Positions 28,500 through 37,021 of a stretch of 64,000 nt of DNA are shown one piece after another (positions within the stretch are counted from its first letter, which is position 1; every line of letters begins with the position of its first letter). The stretch is from Myxococcales bacterium 68-20 (lineage in GTDB: Bacteria > Myxococcota_A > Polyangia > Polyangiales > Polyangiaceae). The translations under genes and the position numbers were made by a program. The notes beneath the pieces are model-generated. The model was not told the origin of the DNA and made no database searches. It saw only the letters and a program-made list of their open reading frames with translations. The stretch covers positions 325,441 through 389,440 of the forward strand of contig MKVQ01000001.1 in assembly GCA_001899635.1 (NCBI GenBank), read 5' to 3'.

Positions 28500-28528
28500 T
28501 TGTGGTACCGCTGCGGCCAGCATAGGCT
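28500..28528 (+). promoter_or_regulatory. predicted promoter of the UbiB-family gene
   Basis: TTGTGG (28500-28505), a 17-base spacer, and TAGGCT (28523-28528) form a good sigma-70-like promoter. Nine bases separate it from the ATG, with no Shine-Dalgarno, which predicts a near-leaderless mRNA. Confidence 0.55.
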
Positions 28529-28537
28529 TCCGTCTCG

Positions 28538-30403
28538 ATGTCCGAGCCGCATCTCGAACCCGTTCCGGCGAAGGCCGCCGAGCCCGACGACGGCTCGGCG
28601 GGCCTGCGGACGAGCGTCGAGCCGACGCGGGACAGCTCCGCCGACGAGAGCGGGCCGGTCAAGCGGCGCCGCTCGGTCGTGCCGCCAACCTCGCGGTCGC
28701 TCGTCCCGAGTCACCGCGAGAAGCGCGTCGTGCGCTATCGCGCTCGCAGCGAGAACACCTGGCGCTTCGTTCGCGCTTACACGACGACGTTCCAGGTCAT
28801 CTTCAGCTACCTGTGGCTCTTCTGGAAGGCGAAGCTCCTCGGCAAGAGCTACCGCGACCAGAACCTCCCGAAGGTCCACCGGACCAACGCGCGACGGGTC
28901 TACGAGACGATCCTCAAGCTGCAGGGCCTCTTCATCAAGGTCGGCCAGGCGCTCTCGATCATGGCGAACTTCCTCCCGGAGGCGTTCCGGGCGGAGCTCG
29001 AGGGGCTCCAGGATCAGGTCCCGCCGCGCCCCTTCGAGGAGATCTCGTCGCGGATCGAGGAGGAGCTCGGCAGCAAGCCGCGTGAGCTCTTCGCCCGCTT
29101 CGACCGCGTCCCGCTCGCGAGCGCTTCGCTCGGTCAGGTGCACGAGGCGGAGACCCGCGACGGCCGCCGCGTCGCGGTGAAGGTCCAGCACCTCGACATC
29201 GACCAGATCGTTCGCCTCGATCTCAAGACGATCCGCCGCATCATGGCGATCGTGCAGTGGTTCGTGCCCGTCCAGGGGCTCGACGCCTACTACCACCAGA
29301 TCAAGGAGATGCTCGGGCGCGAGCTCGACTTCACGCTCGAGGCCGACAACATCGAGCGCATCTCGAAGCACTTCGAGAAGGACCCGCGCGTCATCTTCCC
29401 GACGCCGGTCCGCGAGCTGTCGACGAGCCGCGTGATCACCACGACGTTCGTCGAGGGCCGAAAGCTCTCCGACCTCGCGGGCCTCGATGCGATGGGCATC
29501 GACAAGAAGGAGCTCGCGAGCCGCCTCGTCCGCGTCTACTGCCAGATGATCTTTGTCGACGGCGTCTATCACGCCGATCCGCACCCCGGGAACATCCTGG
29601 TCGACAAGAACGGCAACTTGGTGCTCCTCGATTTCGGCGCGGTGGCCGAGCTGTCGCCGCAGATGCGCGAGGGGATCCCGGAGTTCCTCGAGGGCGTGCT
29701 CCGGCGTGACACCGAGCGCCTGATCCGAGCGCTCCGGAAGATGGGCTTCCTCTCGCGCACGAGCGACGAGGTGGTGAGCGAGAAGATCATCGAGTACTTC
29801 CACCGCCGCTTCCAGGAGGAGGTGAAGCTCGAGTCCTTCAACCTGAAGGACATCAAGATCGATCCGCAGCGCGGCTTCGAGAACCTGCTCGACCTCCGGA
29901 AGATGAATGTCGGCCTGAAGGAGCTCTCGGGCGCGTTCCACATCCCGCGCGACTGGGTCCTCCTCGAGCGCACGATCCTCCTCGTCTACGGCTCGTGCGC
30001 GCTGCTCGACCCCGAGCTCAACCCGATGGCGATCATCCAGCCGTACCTCCAGGACTTCGTCCTCGGGAACCGCGACTGGCAGAAGGTCGCGATGGACACC
30101 GTGCGTGACATGGCGCTCGGCGCGGTCACGCTCCCGGACGACCTCCGCAAGTACCTCGTGCGCGCGACGCGCGGCGAGATGGAGGTCCGCGTGAAGGGCG
30201 TGCAAGAGGGCGCGCGGACGGTCTACGCGATCGGCCGACAGCTCATCTACACGGCGATCGGCATCGCGACCGGGTTCGCCGCGCTCTGGCTTCACGGTCG
30301 CGGCGAGGACGGGACGCCCATGCGCGTGCTCGTCGGCGTCACGTGCTTCTGCGGCTTCATGCTCGTGGTGTCGTCGATCTTCTCGCGCCCGCGCAGTCGT
30401 TAG
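28538..30403 (+). CDS. ABC1/AarF/UbiB-family atypical kinase
   Basis: 621 residues. After a disordered basic N-terminus of about 65 residues, the family core begins: KxGQ motif in FIKVGQALS, the alanine-rich nucleotide loop ASASLGQVHEA, VAVKVQ with the ion-pair lysine, catalytic YHADPHPGNILV and the metal motif LLDFGAV. Two hydrophobic helices at the C-terminus (about 565-615) anchor it in the membrane. The family supports ubiquinone or other isoprenoid-lipid metabolism; the exact substrate is unclear. No ubi genes are adjacent. Confidence 0.9.
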   Translation: MSEPHLEPVPAKAAEPDDGSAGLRTSVEPTRDSSADESGPVKRRRSVVPPTSRSLVPSHREKRVVRYRARSENTWRFVRAYTTTFQVIFSYLWLFWKAKLLGKSYRDQNLPKVHRTNARRVYETILKLQGLFIKVGQALSIMANFLPEAFRAELEGLQDQVPPRPFEEISSRIEEELGSKPRELFARFDRVPLASASLGQVHEAETRDGRRVAVKVQHLDIDQIVRLDLKTIRRIMAIVQWFVPVQGLDAYYHQIKEMLGRELDFTLEADNIERISKHFEKDPRVIFPTPVRELSTSRVITTTFVEGRKLSDLAGLDAMGIDKKELASRLVRVYCQMIFVDGVYHADPHPGNILVDKNGNLVLLDFGAVAELSPQMREGIPEFLEGVLRRDTERLIRALRKMGFLSRTSDEVVSEKIIEYFHRRFQEEVKLESFNLKDIKIDPQRGFENLLDLRKMNVGLKELSGAFHIPRDWVLLERTILLVYGSCALLDPELNPMAIIQPYLQDFVLGNRDWQKVAMDTVRDMALGAVTLPDDLRKYLVRATRGEMEVRVKGVQEGARTVYAIGRQLIYTAIGIATGFAALWLHGRGEDGTPMRVLVGVTCFCGFMLVVSSIFSRPRSR

Positions 30404-30428
30404 CCTCGTGCACGACGATGCGGTCGTT

Positions 30429-30449
30429 GACGTCCCGAGGAGGGACGTC
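30429..30449 (+). promoter_or_regulatory. hairpin placing a Shine-Dalgarno-like sequence in its loop
   Basis: A perfect 8-bp stem GACGTCCC / GGGACGTC surrounds the loop GAGGA, so GAGGAGGG spans loop and 3' arm. It lies between the UbiB-family stop and the chagasin-like gene. The spacing suits an out-of-frame ATG at 30454 (a 16-codon frame) better than the lipoprotein ATG at 30462. Confidence 0.45.
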
Positions 30450-30461
30450 GACGATGCGCGG

Positions 30462-30935
30462 ATGTTCTCACGACTCCTTCGTGCGGCGAGCGCGCTCGCG
30501 CTGATCCATTGCGGCGGTCCGCAGACGGTCTCCGCTCCGCTTGCGCCCGCTCCCGACGCCGAAGCGCCCGCACCGGCGAGCAGCTCCGCCGCGCCCTCTC
30601 CGGAGATCGCGCTCGACGAGAAGAGCGCGGACAAGACGATCGAGGTGCGCGCCGGACAGCAGATCGTGCTCACGCTCGTGACGAACCCGACGACGGGCTA
30701 CGACTGGACGGTCATCTCCGCGCCGCCCGCGCTCGGGGAAGCGACGACGGCGATCGCACCCCCCGAGTCGGATCTTGCCGGAGCCCCGACGAAGCGAACC
30801 TTCATCTGGACGCTCGAAGGACCGCTCGGTCCGGGCGAGCACCTGCTCGAGCTCGGGTACCGGCGGTCGTTCGAGAAGGGCGTCGCGCCCATCAAGTCGT
30901 TTCGCGTGACCCTGAAGGCCGCCGCGGGCGCGTGA
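30462..30935 (+). CDS. chagasin-like (I42) protease-inhibitor lipoprotein
   Basis: 157 residues. A short signal with a lipobox-like LIHC (Cys17) and a Pro/Ala/Ser linker precede one I42 domain. The first inhibitory loop is clear: NPTTGYDW starting at Asn75. The later blocks match the family: TFIWTLEGPLGPGEHLLELGY and a final strand KSFRVTLKA. Chagasin-type proteins block C1 cysteine proteases. A role in protecting the cell envelope from its own or prey proteases is only an inference. It starts 58 bp after the UbiB-family gene and may be co-transcribed with it. Confidence 0.8.
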   Translation: MFSRLLRAASALALIHCGGPQTVSAPLAPAPDAEAPAPASSSAAPSPEIALDEKSADKTIEVRAGQQIVLTLVTNPTTGYDWTVISAPPALGEATTAIAPPESDLAGAPTKRTFIWTLEGPLGPGEHLLELGYRRSFEKGVAPIKSFRVTLKAAAGA

Positions 30936-31001
30936 CTCGCGATTCGCGCCACGGTGAATGGCGGCGAACGGCTCGTGGCTTCAGCGATCAGGCTGCAGGC
31001 T

Positions 31002-32336
31002 TCAGAGCGTTGCTTCGAATGCCGTGAGCGCGTCGTCGAGCGCGGAGAGACCTTCCTCGACTTCCTCCTTCGAGGCGGTGAGGGGAGGGGCGACCATCAC
31101 GCAGTTGAACTTGCCGAACGTGTAGACGCCGCGCTTGCGGAGCTCCACGTAGAGGTTCTTCATCACGCCCGGCCCGTCGCCGTGCCACGGGACGAGCGGC
31201 TCCTTGGAGCTGCGGTCCTTCACGAGCTCGAGGGCGAAGAACGCGCCCACGCCGCGCGCTTCGCCCACGGTGCGGTGCTTCTCGGCGATGTTCGCGAGCC
31301 CGGCGCGGAGGACCCCCTCGAGCGCGGCGCCGCGCTCGAAGACCTTCTCCTCCTTGTACGCGCGCAACGTCGCGAGGCCGGCGGCGACGCACATCGGATG
31401 GCCGGAGTAGGTGTGACCGCACGGGAGCGCGCGGGTGTCGAAGGTCGAGGCGATCTTCTCGCGCACCATGATGCCGCCGAGCGGCAGGTACGCGGACGTC
31501 ACGCCCTTCGCGAAGGTGAGCATGTCGGGGACGATGCCGAACTTCTGCGACGCGAACGCGGCGCCGGTGCGGCCGAAGCCGGTCATGACCTCGTCGGCGA
31601 TGAGGACGATGCCGTGCTTCTCCGTGAGGGCGCGGAGCGCGGCGAGGTAGCCCTCGGGGTAGACGATGACGCCGTTCGAGCCCACGACGGGCTCGATGAG
31701 GACCGCGGCGACGCGCTTCGGGTCCTCGTGCATGAGGACGCGCTCGAGGTGCTCGATCGCGCGCGAGGTCTCCTCCGCCGGCGTCGTCGCGTGGAACGGC
31801 GAGCGATACGGGTACGGGGCGAAGAAGCGCATGATCGACGGCGGGCCGGGCTCGCCGCCCCAACGGCGGTCCTCGCCCGTGAGCATGATCGACGTGCCGC
31901 TCGAGCCGTGGAACGAGCGGTAGGCGGTGAGCACCTTCGAGCGGCCGGTGAACGCGCGCGCGATGCGTACGGCGTCGTCGTTCGCGTCCGCGCCGGCCGT
32001 CGTGAAGAACGTGCGGCAGCCCTCGCCGCCGGCCCACGGTGACATCGCCGCGAGCTCTTCGCCGAGGAGGGCGCGCTTGTCGTTGAAGAGCGAGGGGGCG
32101 GCGTAACCGAGCGCGCTCGCTTGCTCCTGGATCGCCGCGACCACCTTCGGGTGTCCGTGACCGAGATTCACTGCGATGAGGCCGCTGCCGAAGTCGAGGT
32201 ACTTCTTGCCGTCGGAGTCGAAGAGATACGAGCCCTCTCCTTTCACGATGACGGGGGCGACGAGTCCGCCCTGGGCGAGCCAGGGGCTGAGGACGTACTT
32301 CGCGTGTTTGGCCTGGATCTCGGCGGTGGTGCTCAT
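31002..32336 (-). CDS. class III (omega) aminotransferase, PLP-dependent
   Basis: 444 residues from MSTTAEIQAKH. PLP landmarks: TTAGADANDDAVRIAR for phosphate binding, LIADEVMTGFGRTG with the pyridine-contacting Asp, and TFAKGVTSAYLPLGG with the Schiff-base lysine. It belongs to the group that uses pyruvate or a similar keto-acid acceptor (taurine, beta-alanine or other omega-amino donors); the substrate cannot be fixed. It diverges from glpK across 86 bp and has one of the best promoters in the window. Confidence 0.88.
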   Translation of the reverse strand: MSTTAEIQAKHAKYVLSPWLAQGGLVAPVIVKGEGSYLFDSDGKKYLDFGSGLIAVNLGHGHPKVVAAIQEQASALGYAAPSLFNDKRALLGEELAAMSPWAGGEGCRTFFTTAGADANDDAVRIARAFTGRSKVLTAYRSFHGSSGTSIMLTGEDRRWGGEPGPPSIMRFFAPYPYRSPFHATTPAEETSRAIEHLERVLMHEDPKRVAAVLIEPVVGSNGVIVYPEGYLAALRALTEKHGIVLIADEVMTGFGRTGAAFASQKFGIVPDMLTFAKGVTSAYLPLGGIMVREKIASTFDTRALPCGHTYSGHPMCVAAGLATLRAYKEEKVFERGAALEGVLRAGLANIAEKHRTVGEARGVGAFFALELVKDRSSKEPLVPWHGDGPGVMKNLYVELRKRGVYTFGKFNCVMVAPPLTASKEEVEEGLSALDDALTAFEATL

Positions 32337-32350
32337 GGTCGTTGGTGCGC

Positions 32351-32379
32351 ATTGTAGTGTCGCGGCCGCTCCGTTCCAA
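32351..32379 (-). promoter_or_regulatory. strong predicted promoter of the aminotransferase gene
   Basis: On the minus strand TTGGAA (32379-32374), a 17-base spacer and TACAAT (32356-32351) match the sigma-70 consensus well. Fourteen bases separate the -10 from the ATG at 32336, so the leader would be about eight bases. Confidence 0.7.
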
Positions 32380-32382
32380 GGA

Positions 32383-32413
32383 CGCTTCAGCTTGCCCCTG
32401 AAGCGCGTATGCT
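32383..32413 (+). promoter_or_regulatory. glpK promoter region with an inverted repeat
   Basis: CGCTTCAG (32383-32390) and CTGAAGCG (32398-32405) form a perfect 8-bp inverted repeat. It is followed at 32408-32413 by TATGCT, nine bases before the glpK ATG. The repeat covers where a -35 and spacer would be, so it is a candidate operator. Confidence 0.45.
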
Positions 32414-32422
32414 CGCGACGCC

Positions 32423-33931
32423 ATGTCACCTCGTCAGCAGATGCTCCTCGCCATCGATCAGGGCACCACTGGTTCAACAGCGCTCGTGCTCACGCTCGAG
32501 GGCGAGACGCTCGGGAAGAAGACCGTCGAGTTCCAGCAGCACTTCCCGAAGCCGGGTTGGGTGGAGCACGACGCGGAGCAGATCTGGAAGAGCGTGGAAG
32601 AGGCGGTCTCCGGCGCGCTCGATGCGGCGCGCGTCGCCGGCACCGACATCGGCGCGATCGGGATCACGAACCAGCGCGAGACGACGCTGCTCTGGGATCG
32701 GCAGACGGGCAAGCCCGTTCATCGCGCGATCGTCTGGCAGTGCCGTCGTACGGCGCCGGAATGCGACCGGCTCAAGGCCGAAGGTGTCGAGCCGCTCGTG
32801 CGCGCGAAGACCGGCCTCGTCATCGATGCCTACTTCTCGGGGACGAAGATCGCGTGGATCCTCGACGCGGTATCGGGGGCGCGCGCGCGGGCGGACAGGG
32901 GCGAGCTCGCGTTCGGGACCATCGACGCGTTCCTCGTGAATCGGCTCACCGGTGGCGTCGTGCACGCCACCGACGTGACGAACGCGTCGCGCACCCTCCT
33001 CATGGACCTCCAGAAGCTCGCGTGGGACGACGAGATGCTCCGGCTCTTCCGCGTGCCCGCGAGCGTCTTGCCGAAGATCGTCCCGAGCGCAGGCCCGATC
33101 GGGACGACACGCGGCGTGGGCTTCCTCCCCGACGGGATCCCGATCACGGGCATCGCCGGAGATCAGCAGGCCGCTCTCTTCGGGCAGGCGTGCTTCGGCG
33201 AAGGCGATGCGAAGTGCACGTACGGCACCGGCGCGTTCGCGTTGATGAACATCGGCAAGGTCCCGACGGCGAGCAAGCATGGCCTCATCACCACGGTCGC
33301 GTGGCAGTTTGCCCGCGGGACGGGAGGTGCTCCGATCACGTACGCGCTCGAGGGCAGCGCGTTCATCGCGGGCGCGGCGGTGCAGTGGCTCCGCGACGGG
33401 CTGGGTCTCGTGAAGAACGCGGCCGACATCGAGGCGCTGGCGCGGCAGGTGGATTCCACCGAGGGCGTCGCGTTCGTGCCCGCGCTCGCCGGGCTCGGCG
33501 CGCCGTACTGGGATCAGAACGCCCGCGGAACGATCACCGGGATCACGCGCGGCACGACCGCCGCGCACCTCGCGCGGGCAACGCTCGAGGGGATCGCGTT
33601 CGAGGTGTGGGACCTCCTCGAGGCGATGACGAAGGACGCCGGCAGGGACCTCACCGCGTTGAAGGTCGACGGCGGCGCGTCGAAGAACGATCTGCTCGTG
33701 CAGTTCCAGGCGGACGTCGCGCAGGTCTCGGTCGTCCGGCCGACGGAGGTCGAGTCCACCGGACGCGGCGCGGCGATGCTCGCCGGGGTCGGTGCCGAGC
33801 TCTCCGATCTCGCCGCAGCGACGCGGATGGTGAAGCTCGACCGCACCTTCGAGCCGACGATCGACACGGCCGCGCGCGCAGCGCACCTCGAGCGATGGCG
33901 GCGCGCCGTCGAGCAAACGCGCTCGCGCTGA
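32423..33931 (+). CDS. glpK: glycerol kinase
   Basis: 502 residues, the family length. It phosphorylates glycerol to sn-glycerol 3-phosphate using ATP. The FGGY signature is complete: AIDQGTTGSTALVL, EFQQHFPKPGWVEHD, GITNQRETTLLWDR, IAGDQQAALFGQ, GTGAFALMN and the C-terminal LKVDGGASKNDLLVQFQAD. The ATG at 32423 lacks a Shine-Dalgarno and follows a -10 element by nine bases. The glycerol facilitator and glycerol-3-phosphate oxidase are not adjacent; gpsA, which makes the same product, lies at 50.4 kb. Confidence 0.95.
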   Translation: MSPRQQMLLAIDQGTTGSTALVLTLEGETLGKKTVEFQQHFPKPGWVEHDAEQIWKSVEEAVSGALDAARVAGTDIGAIGITNQRETTLLWDRQTGKPVHRAIVWQCRRTAPECDRLKAEGVEPLVRAKTGLVIDAYFSGTKIAWILDAVSGARARADRGELAFGTIDAFLVNRLTGGVVHATDVTNASRTLLMDLQKLAWDDEMLRLFRVPASVLPKIVPSAGPIGTTRGVGFLPDGIPITGIAGDQQAALFGQACFGEGDAKCTYGTGAFALMNIGKVPTASKHGLITTVAWQFARGTGGAPITYALEGSAFIAGAAVQWLRDGLGLVKNAADIEALARQVDSTEGVAFVPALAGLGAPYWDQNARGTITGITRGTTAAHLARATLEGIAFEVWDLLEAMTKDAGRDLTALKVDGGASKNDLLVQFQADVAQVSVVRPTEVESTGRGAAMLAGVGAELSDLAAATRMVKLDRTFEPTIDTAARAAHLERWRRAVEQTRSR

Positions 33932-34306
33932 GCGGAGCGGGCAGCGCTCGCACCGAGTCGAGCGTGCGCGCTCGCCCCCTGTCGAGTGGACCGAGTCGCG
34001 TGGTCGCGCTTGTGTCGGGCGAACGCGAGCGTCGCACCCGCTCCGACACGGCCGCGTTCAGCTGGGTCGAAGGCAACAGATCCGCTTCCCCGAAGGACCG
34101 GGCCGTGCGACCCTTGAGGTTCGCCAGCGCTCACGCGGCGCTTGCTTATCCTCCGCAGCTCGCTGCGGGCGTTTCACCCCCCTTCTTTTCTTCGCCTGCA
34201 TCACACTTGTCGATGTGAGGTCGTGCCGCCAGCCCACGGTGCGCCCCGCTCGAGCTCCAAGGAGAGAGGGAGCTCGAGGCCGCTTGCCTTTGAAAGGGAG
34301 ATCACG
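33932..34306 (+). other. leader region before the UPF0158 gene, with a 10-bp inverted repeat
   Basis: No gene is supported in this 375-bp stretch. Near its end CTCGAGCTCC (34249-34258) and GGAGCTCGAG (34269-34278) form a perfect 10-bp stem with a ten-base purine-rich loop. It lies 28 bases before the ATG and upstream of a separate Shine-Dalgarno (AAAGGGAG). A smaller six-base stem occurs at 34153-34168. Confidence 0.45.
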
Positions 34307-35146
34307 ATGAGCAATGACCGTCATCCGGCGGCCGCCCTACGGGAAGTCCCCGTGGATTGGGAGGCGCTCGAGGATGCTTTCGAGAACAACGCGCCCGAGG
34401 TTCATAGCTACCTCCACCTGACGACGGGCGAAGTCCTTCGCGTCGTCGACGGTGTCGCCGATCCCCAGATGCACGCGAGGATCAGCGCCGACCCGAACTA
34501 CCTGAGGATCGATCCGGTCTCGTCCCGAGAGCAGTACCGGTGGATGGAGCGCTTCATCCCGATGGTGGATGACGCAGAGCTTCGCGGGAAGCTGGCGAAC
34601 GCCATCGACGGTAAGGGCGCGTTCCGGCGCTTCAAGGACGTCCTCATGACCTACGCCGCGGACCGCGAGCGCTGGTTCGCGTTCCGGAGCGAGCGACTCC
34701 GGACGTTCATGGAGGCGTGGCTCAACGCCCATGCGATCCAGGCCGTGCCGCGCCCGGGCTGGAGCGACAGCCCGCCCGCGTCGGCCGAGGAGCCCTCGCC
34801 CGAGAGCCTCGCGCCGGTCAGTCAGAACAACGTCGGAGCCGCGACGGCGACGGTCGCTGACGAGCCGCCGAAGTCGCAGAGCGGCCGCCGCCAGCGCAAC
34901 GCGGACTCGTTGCGGCAGCTCCTGAAGGAGCTGGGCGATGCGCTCGGACCTCGCGAGCTCGACCTGCTGGTCTCGTTCGCCGAGTTCCTCAAGGCTCGTC
35001 GTGCAGCGCGAGGCTTCGCTCATCACCACGAGCACATGATCGCGGAGCGCGACGACAAGAGCGCGTCGCAGCGTGGTGGACGCCTTGTGGAGGCGCCGCC
35101 ACCGAGCTCGGCGACGTCGCTCGACAAGGGCAGCAGCAGCTCCTGA
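34307..35146 (+). CDS. UPF0158-family protein
   Basis: 279 residues, start set by AAAGGGAG before the ATG at 34307. Residues about 15-145 match UPF0158: VDWEALEDAFENN, YLHLTTGEVLRVVDG, YLRIDPVSSREQYRWMERF and KGAFRRFKDVL. The family is of unknown function; the pattern resembles small regulatory or nucleic-acid-associated proteins. The C-terminal half is a Ser/Pro linker followed by a helical segment (LRQLLKELGDALGPRELDLLVSF) and a disordered tail, which lengthens it beyond a typical member. It is followed by the SurA-like gene after 13 bp. Confidence 0.85.
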   Translation: MSNDRHPAAALREVPVDWEALEDAFENNAPEVHSYLHLTTGEVLRVVDGVADPQMHARISADPNYLRIDPVSSREQYRWMERFIPMVDDAELRGKLANAIDGKGAFRRFKDVLMTYAADRERWFAFRSERLRTFMEAWLNAHAIQAVPRPGWSDSPPASAEEPSPESLAPVSQNNVGAATATVADEPPKSQSGRRQRNADSLRQLLKELGDALGPRELDLLVSFAEFLKARRAARGFAHHHEHMIAERDDKSASQRGGRLVEAPPPSSATSLDKGSSSS

Positions 35147-35159
35147 AGGGAGGACGCCG

Positions 35160-35879
35160 GTGCGTCAGCTCCTCTTCCGGATAGCGCGCATCGCGCTGTG
35201 CATTGGACCGGCGGCGCTGTTCGCGGCGCCGGTCCACGCCGACGTCGTCGCGGATCGCGTCGCCATTCGGGTCGTGACTCCGGAGACGGGGGGCGTAGCA
35301 CGACCGCGCTTCTTCACTGAACGCGAGCTCGCGTTCTTCGCGCGCATCGAGGCGCTGCTCGAGCAGACACCGCTCGAGCCGAACGACTATCCGGAGCGCT
35401 ACGTCCGGTCAGCCATCGATCGTCTCGTCGCGCGTTCGATGCTCGCAAGCCTGATGATCCAGCGTGGCGTCGAGCCTCCCGAGCTGCCTCACCTCGCGCT
35501 CGAGGCCCGCGCAGAGCTCGAGGCGCGCCTGGGCGGTCCGCACGTCCTCGCCGACGCGATGAAGAAGGAGGGAATCGAGGACGAGGAGCTCCTCTCGTTC
35601 CTCCGCGACGAGGTGCGGGCGAGGTACTACGTCGACCGGGCGATCGCGCCGATCCTCACGGTGACGGAGGACTCGCTCCGAGAGGCGTTCCGCTCCACCC
35701 TCCACCCGTTCCGTGGAGGGAAGTTCGACGACGTGCGCGTCAAGCTTCGCCGCTGGCTCGTCACCGAGCGCCTTCGCGCCGCGGAGCTCGAGTTCCTCCA
35801 GGGCGCTCGTGCGCGCATCAAGATCACGACCGTGCGCGCCACCAGCTCGAGCGAGGACTCCACGAGAGCGCACCGATGA
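35160..35879 (+). CDS. SurA N-terminal-domain-like periplasmic protein
   Basis: 239 residues from GTG 35160, which has GGGAGG seven bases upstream. A Sec signal (about 1-27, cleavage after VHA) directs export. The mature part is all-helical and follows the SurA chaperone-domain outline: RYVRSAIDRLVARSMLASLMIQRGVEPPE, a middle segment with MKKEGIEDEELLSFLRDEV, and VTEDSLREAFRSTL. No parvulin domain is present, so it would be a chaperone without isomerase activity. Its stop overlaps the start of the BMP-family gene (ATGA). Assignment is by pattern, not by a decisive motif. Confidence 0.65.
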   Translation: MRQLLFRIARIALCIGPAALFAAPVHADVVADRVAIRVVTPETGGVARPRFFTERELAFFARIEALLEQTPLEPNDYPERYVRSAIDRLVARSMLASLMIQRGVEPPELPHLALEARAELEARLGGPHVLADAMKKEGIEDEELLSFLRDEVRARYYVDRAIAPILTVTEDSLREAFRSTLHPFRGGKFDDVRVKLRRWLVTERLRAAELEFLQGARARIKITTVRATSSSEDSTRAHR

Positions 35880-36946
35880 GCGCGGAGGGGGGAGCGAGCG
35901 ATCGAGCGGGGCTGCCGCCGGGCGCGCGCTGGACCCTCGCGCTCGTCGTGCTCGCGGTCGTCGCGACGTTCCTGCCCGCGCGTGCGGCGGAGGGCGTTGG
36001 CGCTCGCGCCGCGACGGCGCACGGTGGCGGCGTCCGCATCGGGCTCGTGTTCGACGTCGGCGGTCGCGGCGACAAGAGCTTCAACGACGCCGCGTTCCTC
36101 GGGATGTCGCGCGCGGAGCGCGAGCTCGGTGTCGAGGCGAGCTACCTCGAGCCTTCGAGCACGGAGGACCGCGAGGCGGCCCTCCGGCTGTTTGCTGCGC
36201 GTGGGCTCGACCTCGTCATCGGTGTCGGCTTCATCTTCTCGAGCGACATCGATGCCGTCGCTCGCGCCTACCCGGACGTGCGCTTCGCCGGGGTGGACTA
36301 CTTCGCCGGGCCGAACGGCGTGCCGCCCAACGTCGCGGCGCTTGCGTTCCGCGAAGAGGAGGGCTCGTTCCTCGTCGGCGCGCTGGCCGGGTTCATGTCG
36401 AAGAGCAAACACGTCGGCTTCGTCGGCGGGATGACCGGCCCGCTGATCCGCAAGTTCGAGGCGGGCTACATCGCGGGCGTCTCGGCCGGCTGCCCGGACT
36501 GCGTCGTCCATGCGGCCTACGCCGGGACGACGCCCGACGCGTTCCGCGATCCTGCGAAGGGAAAGGCGCTCGCCAACGCGCAGATCGCAGCGGGGAGCGA
36601 CGTCATCTATCACGCGTCTGGAGCGACGGGGCACGGCGTCTTCGAGGCCGCCGCTGACGCGAAGAAGCTCGCGATCGGCGTCGATGCCGACCAGTACGAC
36701 GAGATGCCCGGCACCGTCGTCAGCAGCATGATCAAGCGCGCCGACGTCGCCGTGTTCGATACGATTCGAGACGTGGTCGAGGGCCGGTTCACCGGTGGGA
36801 CGAAGGTCTTCGGTCTCGCCGACGACGGCGTCGACTACGTGCACGATGGCCCGCATGCGGCCGGCATCCCCGACGACGTGAAGAGAAGGGTCGAGGCCCT
36901 CCGCGCCGACGTCGTCGCGGGGCGAGTGATCGTGCCGAGCCGCTGA
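35876..36946 (+). CDS. BMP/PnrA-family substrate-binding protein
   Basis: 356 residues. An N-terminal hydrophobic segment (about 18-37) serves as a signal peptide; there is no lipobox. The family blocks are clear: IGLVFDVGGRGDKSFNDAAFLG, VIGVGFIFSSDIDAVARAYPD, FREEEGSFLVGALAG, GMTGPLIRKFEAGYIAG and IYHASGATGHGVFEAA. BMP/PnrA proteins bind nucleosides or related ligands for ABC importers. No ATPase or permease genes are next to it. Translation is coupled to the SurA-like gene through a 4-bp overlap. Confidence 0.88.
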   Translation: MSAEGGASDRAGLPPGARWTLALVVLAVVATFLPARAAEGVGARAATAHGGGVRIGLVFDVGGRGDKSFNDAAFLGMSRAERELGVEASYLEPSSTEDREAALRLFAARGLDLVIGVGFIFSSDIDAVARAYPDVRFAGVDYFAGPNGVPPNVAALAFREEEGSFLVGALAGFMSKSKHVGFVGGMTGPLIRKFEAGYIAGVSAGCPDCVVHAAYAGTTPDAFRDPAKGKALANAQIAAGSDVIYHASGATGHGVFEAAADAKKLAIGVDADQYDEMPGTVVSSMIKRADVAVFDTIRDVVEGRFTGGTKVFGLADDGVDYVHDGPHAAGIPDDVKRRVEALRADVVAGRVIVPSR

Positions 36947-37021
36947 GCACCGATCGGACGCCTCGACCCACGATCCGGCGCATCGCCCGAACGCGCTGAC
37001 TCTTCCGGAGCGGTGAAGAGC

